Below are positions 41,576 through 52,662 of a DNA stretch of 64,000 bases, one piece after another. Under the pieces are notes generated by a model. That model ran no database searches. It was not told the origin of the DNA and was given only the letters and a program-made list of their open reading frames with translations. The stretch spans positions 3,040,961-3,104,960 of the forward strand of contig BCIA01000006.1 of assembly GCA_001599815.1 (NCBI GenBank), in the 5' to 3' direction. The position numbers and the translations under genes were made by a program. This stretch comes from Furcasterigmium furcatum (taxonomy: Eukaryota; Ascomycota; Sordariomycetes; Glomerellales; Plectosphaerellaceae). Within the stretch, counting starts at the first letter, position 1. Each line of letters starts with the position of its first letter.

Positions 41576-43331
41576 CTTAGCCCGCCTGTCCCCAAAGATT
41601 GACTGACTGACAACCCCCAGTGGCTGCTTCGGAACCTCTCACTTCGATTGAAGTGCCCGCCAAACTGCTTCGTCGATTCTACGAGGCCGTCAAGTTTGAG
41701 GAGGCCCTCATCACGGCCAGCACCCGAGACCCAGAGAGCCCCGGCCGCGTCTCCCCCGATGTCGTGGCTGGCCCTGAGGTCGGTGCTCACGACGCATTGC
41801 GCTCGTTTGTCAACAAGCTCGCCCATGTCTGCGATATCAAGAAAGGGGGAACCACAGTCTCAGCCGTATCCATCCTCAAGGACTACGACGGCGCACATTA
41901 CTTTGTCGGCTCCAATAACCGCCAGAAGAAGCAGGCAGCGGAGCTGGAAGCCTTCTTCCGAAAACTTCTGCAACTACCGACGGTGGGCGCATCGTCATCA
42001 CCGAAACGGCGAACTGAGTTGTTCGACAGCTTGCTTCTCCATATCACAAAATTCAACCAGCCTCGAATCAAGTTCTACCTGAAAGCTTTGGACCGTGGTT
42101 TGAACGACTGTATCTCCAGTCTTGACCAAATCGCAACTTGGGACACTCGTGGTGAGAACATGAAACCAGCATTAGACCCTCGGCTATCAATATTAACTGG
42201 ACGCTCGTAGATCACAACTTGAACACGTTTCTTCTCAAGCTGAGAAAACAAATCGACTTTCACACCGACGAGAAGCTCAGAGAGGACGAGGCTGCCTGTG
42301 AGTTAAGACCATTAAATGACTGTGATCTTCCAGGTTAGATTTGTAACCGCTAACGCTTTTATGCCCGGAAAGTCTCTGCATCCTGCGCACACTTCATCAG
42401 AACGATTCATGATGCGTTGCCCCTGAATGGACTTATTGCCGAAGCCATTCTCAGGCAATCCCGCGAGGACCAGATCAACAGCTCCAAGCTGTGGCTTGAC
42501 CTTCGTCACATCATTGCCCGTCTCAGAGCCTACTTCGTGTCTGCCGAAACAATCATGCGCTCCTCGGAGCGATGGTCAGGTCTCTTCGTGGATTTCCAGA
42601 TCACCGTTGTGCCATCCAACACCCCACACCCAAATCCACTCAAGAAGGCTGCCATAACGGCGTATGAGATGATCGGCCGCATGGCGAGCAACCCACAGGA
42701 GATCGCGGATCGCCGCGCTGATGCTGAGCGGCTGCAGCAGTTCAACCTGGACCCGATCCTTCAAGAAGGTTGTGCCAAAGAGAGCTTCACACCCCTGGTC
42801 CATGCCGAGATCCTCGTTTACGACTGCGTTCGAAAGTACCTCGCGGAGAATCCGGGAGTGGGGTACTGGCAGGGCGTCAACTACGTCGGCAGCAGCAAGC
42901 CTACTTGCCGCCTGTGCAACTACTATTTCTCTCACGTCGTCGGCGTATCTGTTCGCGAGACTCACGCGAACCTGTACCCGAACTGGCGGCTGCCCGATGT
43001 TTTCGACCCCGAGAGCGCCAAGCAGCGAGACGTCGTCATGAACAAGATCACACAGAGGATCCGGATGGATGCGTTCAGCACCATGAAGGACAAGCTCCCT
43101 CAAGGCAAAAACAACGACTCCAGCTCGTTTCCGACGGTGGCACCTTGGTTCAAGAAGGACGCACTGGGCAATGGGTCGGTCAGCGAACTTTCGACGATGT
43201 TGGAGAGCGTAACCCTGCGCACCAAGAGCGTGGTGGCAGCGAAGATTGTGTCGACTACTGAAGAGGATGATGATGATGGAGGCGGGGTCCTTCTTTTCTC
43301 CGGTCGTCAGTCGCTCATAGCCCCAGTCTGA
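41576..43331 (+). CDS. OTT_1508-type deaminase-fold protein
   Basis: Predicted 525-residue protein. The start codon appears to be split: A at 41576, intron 41577-41620 (GTGCGT, GACTGAC, CAG), then TG, giving MAASEPLTSIEV in a good AAGATGG context. Further introns are 42152-42210 and 42298-42372. The C-terminal half has the zinc site of the cytidine-deaminase-like superfamily: HAE (His350, Glu352; TPLVHAEILVYDCVRKYL) and CxxC (Cys385, Cys388; SSKPTCRLCNYYF). This pattern fits the fungal/Orientia OTT_1508-like deaminase family (PF14441). The N-terminal half is helical with no known domain. Such proteins are thought to be nucleic-acid or nucleotide deaminases, sometimes in conflict systems; substrate unknown. 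Confidence 0.8.
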
Positions 43332-43628
43332 TGTAGCTTGGGATGCAGGCCAGCTGAGGGTACACCCCTCCCCTGCTCTGTACAGGATACCTGCAGCGCA
43401 AACTCGGGATATCCCTAACCCTGACCCAAGATATGTCTCCTCCCGGTTGATACGGCCCGGGCCGTTCCTCTCGTTTGCTACTAGAGGTGCTGATGCCGGA
43501 GGATACAGGCCATGGACACTCATGAGACCTTCGACTGAATTTTTAGTTTGTTTGACAGAACTGCACGGCCCGAGAGCACACCAGCATGGAACTACTAGTA
43601 CTAGGAACCAAATTGACTTCTATTCCCC

Positions 43629-45269
43629 TTACTGAACCTTGATCTCAGCCGTAACAACCTTCATATCTAATGGCTTCGGCTCATCCGCTACGGCGGGGGC
43701 CGGGCTCGGTTGCTCTGCAAGGGAGGGCTTCTCTTGCTTCTCAGTGACCCCGAAAGCTCGTGCTCCCCCAGCCTTGAACGAAGCACCGTAATGATCTCCT
43801 CGCAGCTCCTTCTGCCCCATAAGGTTCTCCCGGAACGTGCCCCCTGGGAAATCGTAGTCTTTCCAGTACAGGCCGCGTTCCTGCAGCACGGGGACGAGCA
43901 GGTCAACGACATCCTCCCAGCTGCCCGGGTTCGTGACGCTGCCAATGTTGAACCCATCGACGTCGGCTTCCTCGATCCACTGCTGGAAGACATCCGCCAC
44001 TTCCTCCGCTGTGCCGACAGGGCTGGGGTGCAGGCCGCCGAGGGCCATCCTCATACCCAGCCTCCGCGGTGTCCACTGCTCTTCAGTCTCTTCCTCGCTG
44101 GCGGCCAAGGCCTTGAACACGGCCTGGATAGCCATAGCTTGCGACACCTTGCTCAGATCCATGGGCTCGTCAAGGGGGAACGGCGCCAGGTCGATGCCCG
44201 TGTAGCCGCTGAACTGGGCCAGGCCCGCGACAGGATCGGCATTCTCGACGGCCTTGGCGTACTTTGCCTGCGCCTCCTCCTTCGTCCGGCCGATGATGGG
44301 CATGATGCACGGGAAGAACTTGATGCTCTGCGGGTCGCGGCCGTTGGCCGCCGCCGCGGCGCGCATGTCCGAGACCACCTTGGCGGCCTGTGACACGTTG
44401 AATGTGTTGAGAAAGATGGCCTCGGCATGCTTGCAGGCGAACTCGGTGCCGGCCTTGGACGTGCCGGCCTGGAACAGGACTGGCGTGCGCTGCGGCGACG
44501 GGTGTACTTGGCTTCGGCCGGACATCTGGAAGTACTTGCCCTTGTGCTCGATCTTCTTGATCTTGTCGGCGTCGAAGGCGAGGCCGGCTTGTTTGTCGAG
44601 AACAACGGAGCCAGGCGCCCACGAGGACTCCCAGAGCCTAGAGAGGTGCAATGTCAGTGGGCTGTCTGATACTGTTCGACTCGAGCACTCACTTGTACAC
44701 AACATCCATGAACTCATCGGCCATGACATAGCGCTCGTCGTGAGGTAGGATGTTGTCTTGACCCAGCGCCTGGGCGCTCGATTTGGAGAAGCTCGTCACG
44801 ATATTCCATGCGCAGCGGCCTCCGGTGATGTGGTCCAAGGTAGAGTACTGCCGGGCAAGCACATATGGGTTGGAGTATGTTGTCGACTGCGTCACCGCGA
44901 AAGCGACGTTGTCCGTCACCGCGGCCATAGCTGACACCATGGCCAACGGATCCATGTGGGCAACCTGGTGACCGGCTCGAAGCATCGTGTCCAGGCCTCC
45001 GCCATAGACATCAAAGCCAACGAACCAATCGGCAAAAAAGATGGCTGAGATCTTTCCTCGGTCGGCCAGTTTCGCGAGGTCTGTGTAGTATTTGAGTGTG
45101 TCCTTGCTCGTGGAGGTATCGTCATCCCGTCTGCAACCATTTCGGTCAGCGTTTGTTCATCGTGGAAAAGTCAAGACTCCCGAGATGCTCACTTCCACTG
45201 GCCCGAGGCCATGTAACCCCCGACATTGGCGATTTCCAGGAAGGAAAGCTTGATCTGCTTCGGCGCCAT
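43629..45269 (-). CDS. FMN-dependent monooxygenase, NtaA/SnaA/DszA family (copy 1)
   Basis: Predicted 507-residue luciferase-like flavin monooxygenase using reduced FMN from a separate reductase. Exons are 45269-45193, 45130-44693 and 44637-43629, with GTGAGC/CAG and GTGAGT/TAG introns. Family motifs: KQIKLSFLEIANVGG at the first strand, IFFADWFVGFDVYGG, TLDHITGGRCAWNIVTSFS, NILPHDERYVMADEFMDVVY, SGRSQVHPSPQRTPVLFQAG, and ADVDGFNIGSVTNPGSWEDV. Bacterial relatives oxidise nitrilotriacetate, EDTA, pristinamycin II or dibenzothiophene sulfone. The C-terminal ~40 residues are a Pro/Ala-rich tail absent from copy 2. It is divergent to the P450 gene across a 734-bp shared promoter, which suggests co-expression. 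Confidence 0.92.
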
Positions 45270-46003
45270 GATGTTCTATGTTGTCGTGGAAATTGGGCGC
45301 GCTGTGTGATGGTGAATACAACCTGTGGGCTATTGACGTCTTCGAGCAACAATCTCGTCTTAAAGCACGACGGAAATGAGCAATAATCCAGAGAATCTCC
45401 CAACAGAATGATGATTCTCGTCAGATCATCAGGCCAGACTCCGGATGGGAGTGCAACTTCCCTCCCCGCGACGGCGCATCTGAGATCGAGCTGCCGCACG
45501 CCGGCACGGGTGACGTTCTTCCTTCCAATTCATCGACGCCGTCTTTCTTGCGACTATCAGATAAGATCGGGACGCCTGTCGTGCCGCCGATGGGCTTGGG
45601 TACCGGAAGCTCGACTAGCTCCCGATGGTGACGCTGGTGGAGCTACCCCTGACCCCTGAGAGTCCCCACTGCGCCCGCCATCGCATCTTATCTCGCTGCT
45701 ACCCCATTCATCACTCCTCATCCCCGCGTGCAAGTCGACAGTGACCCGTGAGCGCTTCAACTTTTGGAGCCCGCTTATCATGAGTTTCGGGATTTCTCGA
45801 GCCGCAAAACGTCTCGTGCCTGGGAGGTTGACATCGGAGCCACGGATGGCATATCGAGTATTGCTTGTATAGAAACCAGATCAACTCAACCTGACAACTT
45901 CGAGGTTGAAATCAATCTGAGTAACTGTGGCATGAGAACTTTCAGAAATTAGTCCCAGTCATTCAATCCGAGAGCACCTTTGAGACCCCTTCCCGTGCTG
46001 CCG
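45270..46003. promoter_or_regulatory. Bidirectional promoter, monooxygenase copy 1 and P450
   Basis: About 0.73 kb between two divergent oxidative genes. I see CGG-containing strings but no clear repeated operator and no TATA box. Confidence 0.45.
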
Positions 46004-47694
46004 ATGGCTTCTACGCTTGATTTGGTGGACTTCCTCCACCACACCGTCCTCACGCCCTCGGGCCTGGTGACGCTTGTGGGAGGCGTTGTTGCGTTGGTTC
46101 TCCTCGTAAGTCTTGAATTTGCCCCATCGAGTTCTTGGGCTCTCGCTCATTCCATGACAGACAGAGTCCTACAAGTCCGACTTTGCTCGCATCCCTGGCA
46201 TCCCAGAAGTACCCAATGCGGTGCCCTTCATCGGCCATCTGCATCATCTGGGCGGGAGAACTGGCAAGAATGATTCCACCGTCTTCACGGAATGGGGGAA
46301 ATCTCTCAAGGCGAGCGTCTTCCAGTGCGTTCTCGGAAACCAAAGAACCATCGTCGTCTCGGACTGGGCCACCATGAAGGAGCTCTGGGTCGGCCAGTCT
46401 CACTCTCTGAGCGATCGTCCATCGCAGCCTGGCTTTGTCGACAAGCTTGGGATTGACCTCACCGGGTCTTCCATGACGGATCAGGTCAGAAAATGCCGTG
46501 CTGCAGGTATGCGAGCATTGGCCAAGGTATGCAATCCCTCTGCGTGTTAATGGCCTCCGTCTAACACCACCTCAGCCCAACTGGCCAAAGTACTACCACC
46601 TTCTCGAGCCCTCATCAGAGAAGTTCATCGGCGAGGTGGCGAAATTGGCCGACAACGGGCAGAAGCCCATCGACATCTACGCTTGGTTGCGCCACATCGT
46701 CTTCGACCTCTCGCTGTCCTTGACATACGGAGCACGCTTCGGTGAAGTAGACGACGAGTTTATGATCAACTTCATCAAGTCGATCAACTCAATCTCGGCC
46801 GTTCGCTCATCTACCAAGACCTATCGCCACTTCGTGCCTCTGCTGCGCCTGATCCCCGAATCAACAAGCCAGACCATTGCCGCTGAGAGGATCCGTCGCA
46901 AGCACAGGGACGATCTCTACAACCGCTACAAGACCCGCGTCGCCGCCGGCGAGAAGGTCGACTGCATCGTCGCCGCTCTCAACGACGACAGACTGACCGA
47001 GGAGGAGGTCCACGGCACATGTCTCTCCCTGCTCCAGGCCGCCCCCGACACCGTCGCTTCAGGCGTCTACCAGACCATCGCCTGGCTTTCCACCCCCGAG
47101 GGCCGCCCAACCCAGCAGAGGGCCCTGGAAGCCATCCTCGAAGCCTACGACGGCGACCGCACCAAGGCCTGGAAGAACGCATTCCGTGAGGAGCGGGTCT
47201 CGCTCATCAGCTCCCTCAACAAGGAGACCCTGCGCTTCTTCACCTTCGCCCCCTACGCCACCCCCCGCCGCGCGAGCAAGGACGTTATCATGCCCGACGG
47301 CACCGTGCTCCCCAAGGGCATCACGCTCATCATGAACGCCCAGGAGGCCAACCACGACAAGGACCACTTCGGTGACGACGCCTGGACGTACAAGCCCGAC
47401 CGCTTCGTGAACAGCGAGGCCGGCCTGCCGCATGTGGCTTTTGGCGCGGGCAGTCGGATCTGCCCTGCCGTGGCGATCAGCAACCGCATCATCTACGCGA
47501 TGCTGATGAGGATGATCCTGGCGTTTGAGCTGGAGGGGAGCAAGGAGCCCGGGAGGGAGCCGAGCACCCATCCGATCCAGTTCTCGGACGTGTACGACCA
47601 GTTGGTGGCTCATCCAAGGTTCTTCGACTGCCACTTCAAGGTTCGGGACGCTGAGTGGCTCGAGAGCGTCGTGAAGGAGACCCCCGAGGTTTGA
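46004..47694 (+). CDS. Cytochrome P450, CYP504/phenylacetate-hydroxylase-like
   Basis: Predicted 528-residue microsomal P450 in three exons (46004-46105, 46161-46526, 46576-47694). The N-terminal anchor is GLVTLVGGVVALVLL. Helix I reads LLQAAPDTVASG (A-P-D-T at the oxygen-activation site). ExxR is KETLRFF (Glu373, Arg376). The heme loop is FGAGSRICPAVAISNR, with Cys452. The Gly two residues after Cys, usual in FxxGxRxCxG, is Ala here. The overall style (IPGIPEVPNAVPFIGHLHHL, NDDRLTEEEVHGTCLSLLQA) is close to fungal CYP504 enzymes, which hydroxylate phenylacetate and related acids. I infer ring hydroxylation of an aromatic substrate; this is not proven. Confidence 0.9.
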
Positions 47695-47982
47695 TGCCCA
47701 GGATTGCTGGGCGGTGTAAGTCTTTGGAGGGGATATTGTCAGATAGCACTTGACGATGGAATTCACGATAGTCTTTCAATTGAAATTAAATGTATCAAAG
47801 AAAATCTGCTAGGAAACTTCACGATGTTGATCTCCGACTCGCCATCACCGAAGATCATATGTTCAGCACCAGCCAGCGGTTACCATACATTCATGAGAGG
47901 TTTCCCAAGTCAGCCACTGCACGTCCAGCAGAGCACTAGTATGAGAGGAAGGTCTATATTTCTTTCTATTCTTCTACGGTTT

Positions 47983-49295
47983 TCATGCCGCAGCAACCGT
48001 GGACAACTTGCCCTCAAGCTGCGGATCTGTCGGCCCTTTCTCCGCAGCTCGAGCCTCCTCTGCTTCCCACGTCAGATAATCCACATACCCGTTCTCTCTG
48101 ACCCCATCCCAGCTTCCATAGAAACGGCTTCGGTCAAAATCTTGCAGTTTCTTGCCCAGCTTCAGTCTCTCCGGTAGGTCGGGGTTGCTCGCAAACCACC
48201 TCGCAAAGACCACCGCGTCCCACTGGGCATCCGCCGCCTTGTCAAGATTGCCCTGATCCCAACCGCCACAGCTGAGGCAAGGGATGCCGGCCTTTCCGAG
48301 AATCGCCCTGAACCACGCGTTGGAGACGTCGGGGAGATTCCAGGACTCGTAGAACACCTTGCTGTTGGCTTCGACACGGTCGAGGCGGGGTTCGATGAAG
48401 TGCACGTACGACAGTTTCGCGTCGCCGCTGTAGGCCGAGGCCAACTGCTCGGAAAGATATGACCAGGTCTCGACTCTTTCCGCGCCGAAGGTGCCTTGAT
48501 ACAGACCTGCTGGCTCGAGGCGGATGGCTACGTTGGAGGGGCCGATGGCCCCCGCCACTGCGGCCACGAGGTCAAGGGGGAATTTGCAGCGCGCCTGAGG
48601 CGAGCCTCCGTACGCATCAGTGCGCGTGTTGAGATTCGAATGAAGAAATTGATCAAGAACTGGAGTATGTCAGCTGGTTGACCTGAATGGGGACGAAGAG
48701 AGTGGCTCTCACGGTTCCCATTGCCCCCGTTGATCTCGACACCATCGAATCCAACGTCAAGGGCAGTTCTGGCCGCCTTGACAAAGTCCGCAGTCGTCTT
48801 TGCAATGTGCCTTTCCGTCATCTCAACCGGAGGAAAGTCCCTGTACGCGATCTTCTCTCCCGCGGGAGTTCGAAAAGGGAACTTCTCATCTGTCTCCCAC
48901 GGCGTCGCGCTGGCGCTGACCACCTCGCACCCGGTCATCTGCGGTATCGTTGCCCGTCCCGCATGCCAGAGCTGGGCGTAGATGTAGCCGCCTTTGGCAT
49001 GGACGGCGTCGACGACCTTCTTCCAGCCTGCTGCCTGGGCCTCGTGGAAGATTCCGGGTACATTAGGCATGCCGCTTGCCTCGAGGGAAGGCGGGATGCC
49101 CTCGGTGATCAACAGGCCACCGGGGGAAGCGCGTTGGCTGTAGTAGAGCGCGACAACGTCGTCCGGAACCCAAACGCGCTCGACTCCTTCGAGAGGGACT
49201 CCGCGGTTGCGGGTCATCGGCGCCATTACCACGCGATGACTGAGCGTGATCTGTCCATTGGCGATGGCCAGGGGACTGAAGAGCTTCGACGACAT
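47983..49295 (-). CDS. Old Yellow Enzyme family flavin oxidoreductase with altered active site
   Basis: Predicted 419-residue NAD(P)H:FMN ene-reductase (TIM barrel). Exons are 49295-48713 and 48659-47983 (intron GTGAGA/CAG). Family landmarks: LSHRVVMAPMTRNRG, LLITEGIPPS, AQLWHAGR, NTRTDAYGGS and FARWFASNPDLPERL. The substrate-anchoring pair that is His-Asn (OYE1 His191/Asn194) or His-His in most members lies in VEINGGNGNLLDQF, giving Asn189 and Asn192. The Tyr usually following (proton donor in OYE1) is Asn194. The family assignment is firm; normal ene-reduction by this protein is in doubt. It is convergent with the P450 gene (288 bp apart). Confidence 0.9.
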
Positions 49296-49746
49296 GAGGT
49301 CGACGATGGTTCTATCAAAATACCGAATGCAAGCGAGGGTGTGCTGTGACCTAGAATATCGCTGTATTTTGGCAAGGACACATCAAGGGCAGCTCTTCCT
49401 TTCGAAGTCTACCAGTCCTTGAACAATAGCTGCGTCGCGATGTCGGCAGCATATTCAGCCGGCATGTCAGCTTGAAAGCCGACGGAAGCGCTGACATCAA
49501 GAGCGGACTGAATGTCGCAACCCGATCTCCCGGTCATTGGGCGCGCTGCCACGCTGCATCATCGGCAGGCCCACCAGCCGACGGCCGCAATGTGAACCGA
49601 CAGCGCTTGACCCACTGCTGATAAGGCCTGGAGTCCCCACCGCTCAGGTCCCTGACTCCCCAGAGTCGGGGATTCTGGGAGAGCGGACAGGTTTCGGAAG
49701 TCGGAGTTGGTTCCGCAGCACCCAGGGCGCGCTGCTCACAGCCCGC
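49296..49746. other. Promoter region of the OYE gene
   Basis: About 0.45 kb. It also holds the 3' end of the Zn2Cys6 gene. No gene or recognised element is seen. Confidence 0.4.
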
Positions 49747-52061
49747 TCAGCGGAGGTCAGTGCCCATCCCGTACGCTGAAGGGCCAAAGCTCTCGTCAAA
49801 CGCCGGCATAGATTCCAGCGCACCATCCACTGGCCCAAAGACGGAGTTGAAGTCGAACTCGGCCGACGTCTCTGTCGACGTGGCGCCGAAACGAGTCATC
49901 CGGGCCACAAAGTCTTCGCCAGTCATGTCCGTAATGATCTGGGAGAACTGCTCGAAGCTGCCGTTATCCACCTCGAAGGGCATGTTGACCTCGAAGGTAT
50001 GTGCCGAGGGCGCGAGCTCCGCTGTCAGGCCCGTGACGGCTTCGCGAGGTCGACGTTCCGGGGCCTGAGCGATTTGGTCGATCACCCTCTGGCGGATCAC
50101 TTCGAAGGCATTTCGGTACTTGGTGGCCGATTGAACCCTCTCCGCTATGACAAAGAGGACGATGCTGCAGTCGTGGATGCCGTTGCTCGTCGTCATGTCG
50201 AAGATGTCGTCTGGTGAGATCCAAATGCAGTAGACAAGCGTGAGGCCTTCGCTTGGTCAGTGGTGCGGTCGGGGAGGGGTAGGGACTGGGATTCACTCAC
50301 CGGCCATGAAGACCGTCTGAAGAGCCATGAATGAATATCCAACGGCGACCGTCTGATGCAGCCTCTTGTAGGCACCGCAGACCCCGGCGCATGCCTTTGC
50401 GCATTGCCGCAAGAAGCGAGGATTCGCCGCCTCCTGGGATATCTGCGGATAAAGCAGCAAGCGTTGACACTTGTAGTAGAATACCAGCTGTATCAGGTCA
50501 GTTGAGTCACAGCGTTGGTCTGGACTGTTCTCACATAATAATCGTAGCCATCGAAGGGCACATCGCCCACGTCTTTGAATCGCTTGGTGTCTTGAGGCAC
50601 CATTGCCTTCCATTTCTCGAGGCGTTCCAGAAAGCCATCAATCATGCTGTCGTCAATGGCATTGTTTTGATCGACCCTATAGATAGATTGTTGAATGTCG
50701 GACTCGATCTGCCTCAGTCGAATGATAAGAACGAATGAGCTGAGGGAGGTGCTCCTGGGCTGTGACCCAAGAACACCATTGGCGCTCATCAATTGTTCCT
50801 CAGTCGTGTCTTCGTTGATGTTGAGAGGAAGGTCAAGATCGATGTCTCTGTCAGAGATGCCAAAGGGCCTCCCCATGGGGATCGAGATCTGGCGATCAAA
50901 GGCGTAGCATGACCAAAACAATCGCTTGCGAAGCTCGTTTTCCATGGTCACTTGAGACAACGCTTTGGTCTGGCGATGAAGCCCGTGATCGATCGCGATT
51001 AGCAAGGCAGTCCTGCTGCACGTCCAGGCACCTGGGCTGACGGGCTCCCGGAGGCAGTAGATGGCCATGAGCATGAGGGCCTGGACCGTCCTCACGTCGT
51101 TATATTCGAGAATGGCATCGATGGCCTGCACGGCGGATGTGTAGTGTCTCCTGACGTGAAAATCGCCCGACTCGCCCGTCGTTTCCAGGAAACGCCCCGC
51201 GGTAGCGTAGATGAGGTGCAGCATGGTGCTCTCAAAGACGTCGGCGACCGAGTGTCGTCGAAGATGGACGTCTCGGCCCCAGACAGAGTGAATGACAGGA
51301 AATCGGGTCGCGATATGCTTCAGATAGCCCGCGAAGAGTCTATCGGCAACATTCGACGGGACATCCGAGAACTCGATGGGCTCCGGCGATCCGTTTGAGG
51401 GAGGCGGGGTGACGACCGCTTGCTGGTGCGAGCGACGCCGGCTTGCCACCCCGTGATGATACCGTCCTTGACCGATCGAGTTGAAAAGCCTTCCTAGTGC
51501 CACATGAGAGGAGGCGCCCATGTATCCAGACCCATTGACGTCCAAGGAGAGGCTTCGTAGTACCGATACGACGTTGTCCACTCCGTCTTGCCAGTCAAGC
51601 ACCGCCTCTTCAGGGTCATCTTCTTCTTGAATGACACTGGCGCTCGACCTGCTCTCTGATGGCGGGGGATCTGCTTGAGCCGAGGCTGCGGCGCTGGGTG
51701 ACTTTGCCTTCCAGTGGTCACTGCTCGGTTCGACCATGCCCTGCGATGCCAATATCGTCTCCAGCTCGGCAACCCGGCGCTCCAGGGACTTGATGTACTG
51801 ATTCTTGCCAAAGGGCATGGGCTTTTGCGGCACGACAAACTCGCAGTCCAGATTGCTGGCCTTGCACTTGCTGCAGGGATGAGTCCCATCGCACTTCTGC
51901 TTTCTCGTCTTGCACCTTTGGCAGGCCAAGGCGACCCTGGACCGCTTGCCTCGGATGGGCTCCTCATCCTGCTCAGGAAGTAGGTGTCCGAGATGAGTCT
52001 GCCACGGGGTGAAAAGGGGATTGCTCGTTGGAAGCGAACTGATGTCTGGTTCAGTATTCAT
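49747..52061 (-). CDS. Zn2Cys6 transcription factor of the oxidative cluster
   Basis: Predicted 737-residue regulator with exons 52061-50535, 50487-50301 and 50246-49747. The zinc cluster is at residues 47-73 (CQRCKTRKQKCDGTHPCSKC, then the sixth Cys after KASNLD), spacing C-x2-C-x6-C-x5-C-x2-C-x6-C. It is followed by a Leu-rich dimerisation helix (IKSLERRVAELETILASQG). The middle-homology region PF04082 includes FPVIHSVWGRD, HLIYATAGRFLETTG, MAIYCLREPVSPGAW and RKRLFWSCYAFDRQIS. The C-terminus is acidic and Phe-rich (EFDFNSVFGPVDGALESMPA), as expected for an activation region. It is the only regulator in this 16-kb stretch, so it is the best candidate pathway activator. Confidence 0.92.
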
Positions 52062-52662
52062 CGTGTCGATCTGAAGAGGGTCCGACGGAGGATCTCAGAA
52101 CTCGGTGTGAGAGAACGCCTCGCGAGACCAACGATGCCTTCTCCGCGTTTGACAGTCGTCGAAGTGGCCCTTCACCCCATGGAGGTGGCATAGCTGCTCG
52201 TCCTTCCAGGCATGATCGGGTCCATCTCATCCGGCATTGATAAGAAGCGATCCACTGGCGTCCTGGGAGGGAAAAGGGCCTTGGTAGCGATTGGCTGCGA
52301 TAAGGTGCCGTGTACTAAATGCCCCGTAATCGAGCCCGGGTATCAGCAGCTACCGGGCTGGTGGGCGTCGGGGGAGGGCATATTGTGCATGATCTCTGCG
52401 GCTCTGACTCACGAGGTTGTCGATGTTGAGATTGATGTATTAAAAGGTGTTGATGGTCGATTGTTACGTGGAGGAGTTTATTTGGTTCGTCCAGGCATGG
52501 CAAGTACGATGACTAATCGAGCCCCTGAATCTCCCCGGAACGATGACCATTTGTTGTCCTTTCCCTGCCAGCCTCATCCATGAATGTCATCATGTACCCA
52601 AGTAATGCAGATAAATTTGACCCAAGCCTCAGCAATGAAGATTTTATTTTGTGTTATCGTCA
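52062..52662. other. Intergenic region between Zn2Cys6 and MDR genes
   Basis: About 0.6 kb. It contains the regulator's promoter and the 3' end of the MDR gene. No distinct element is seen. Confidence 0.4.
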
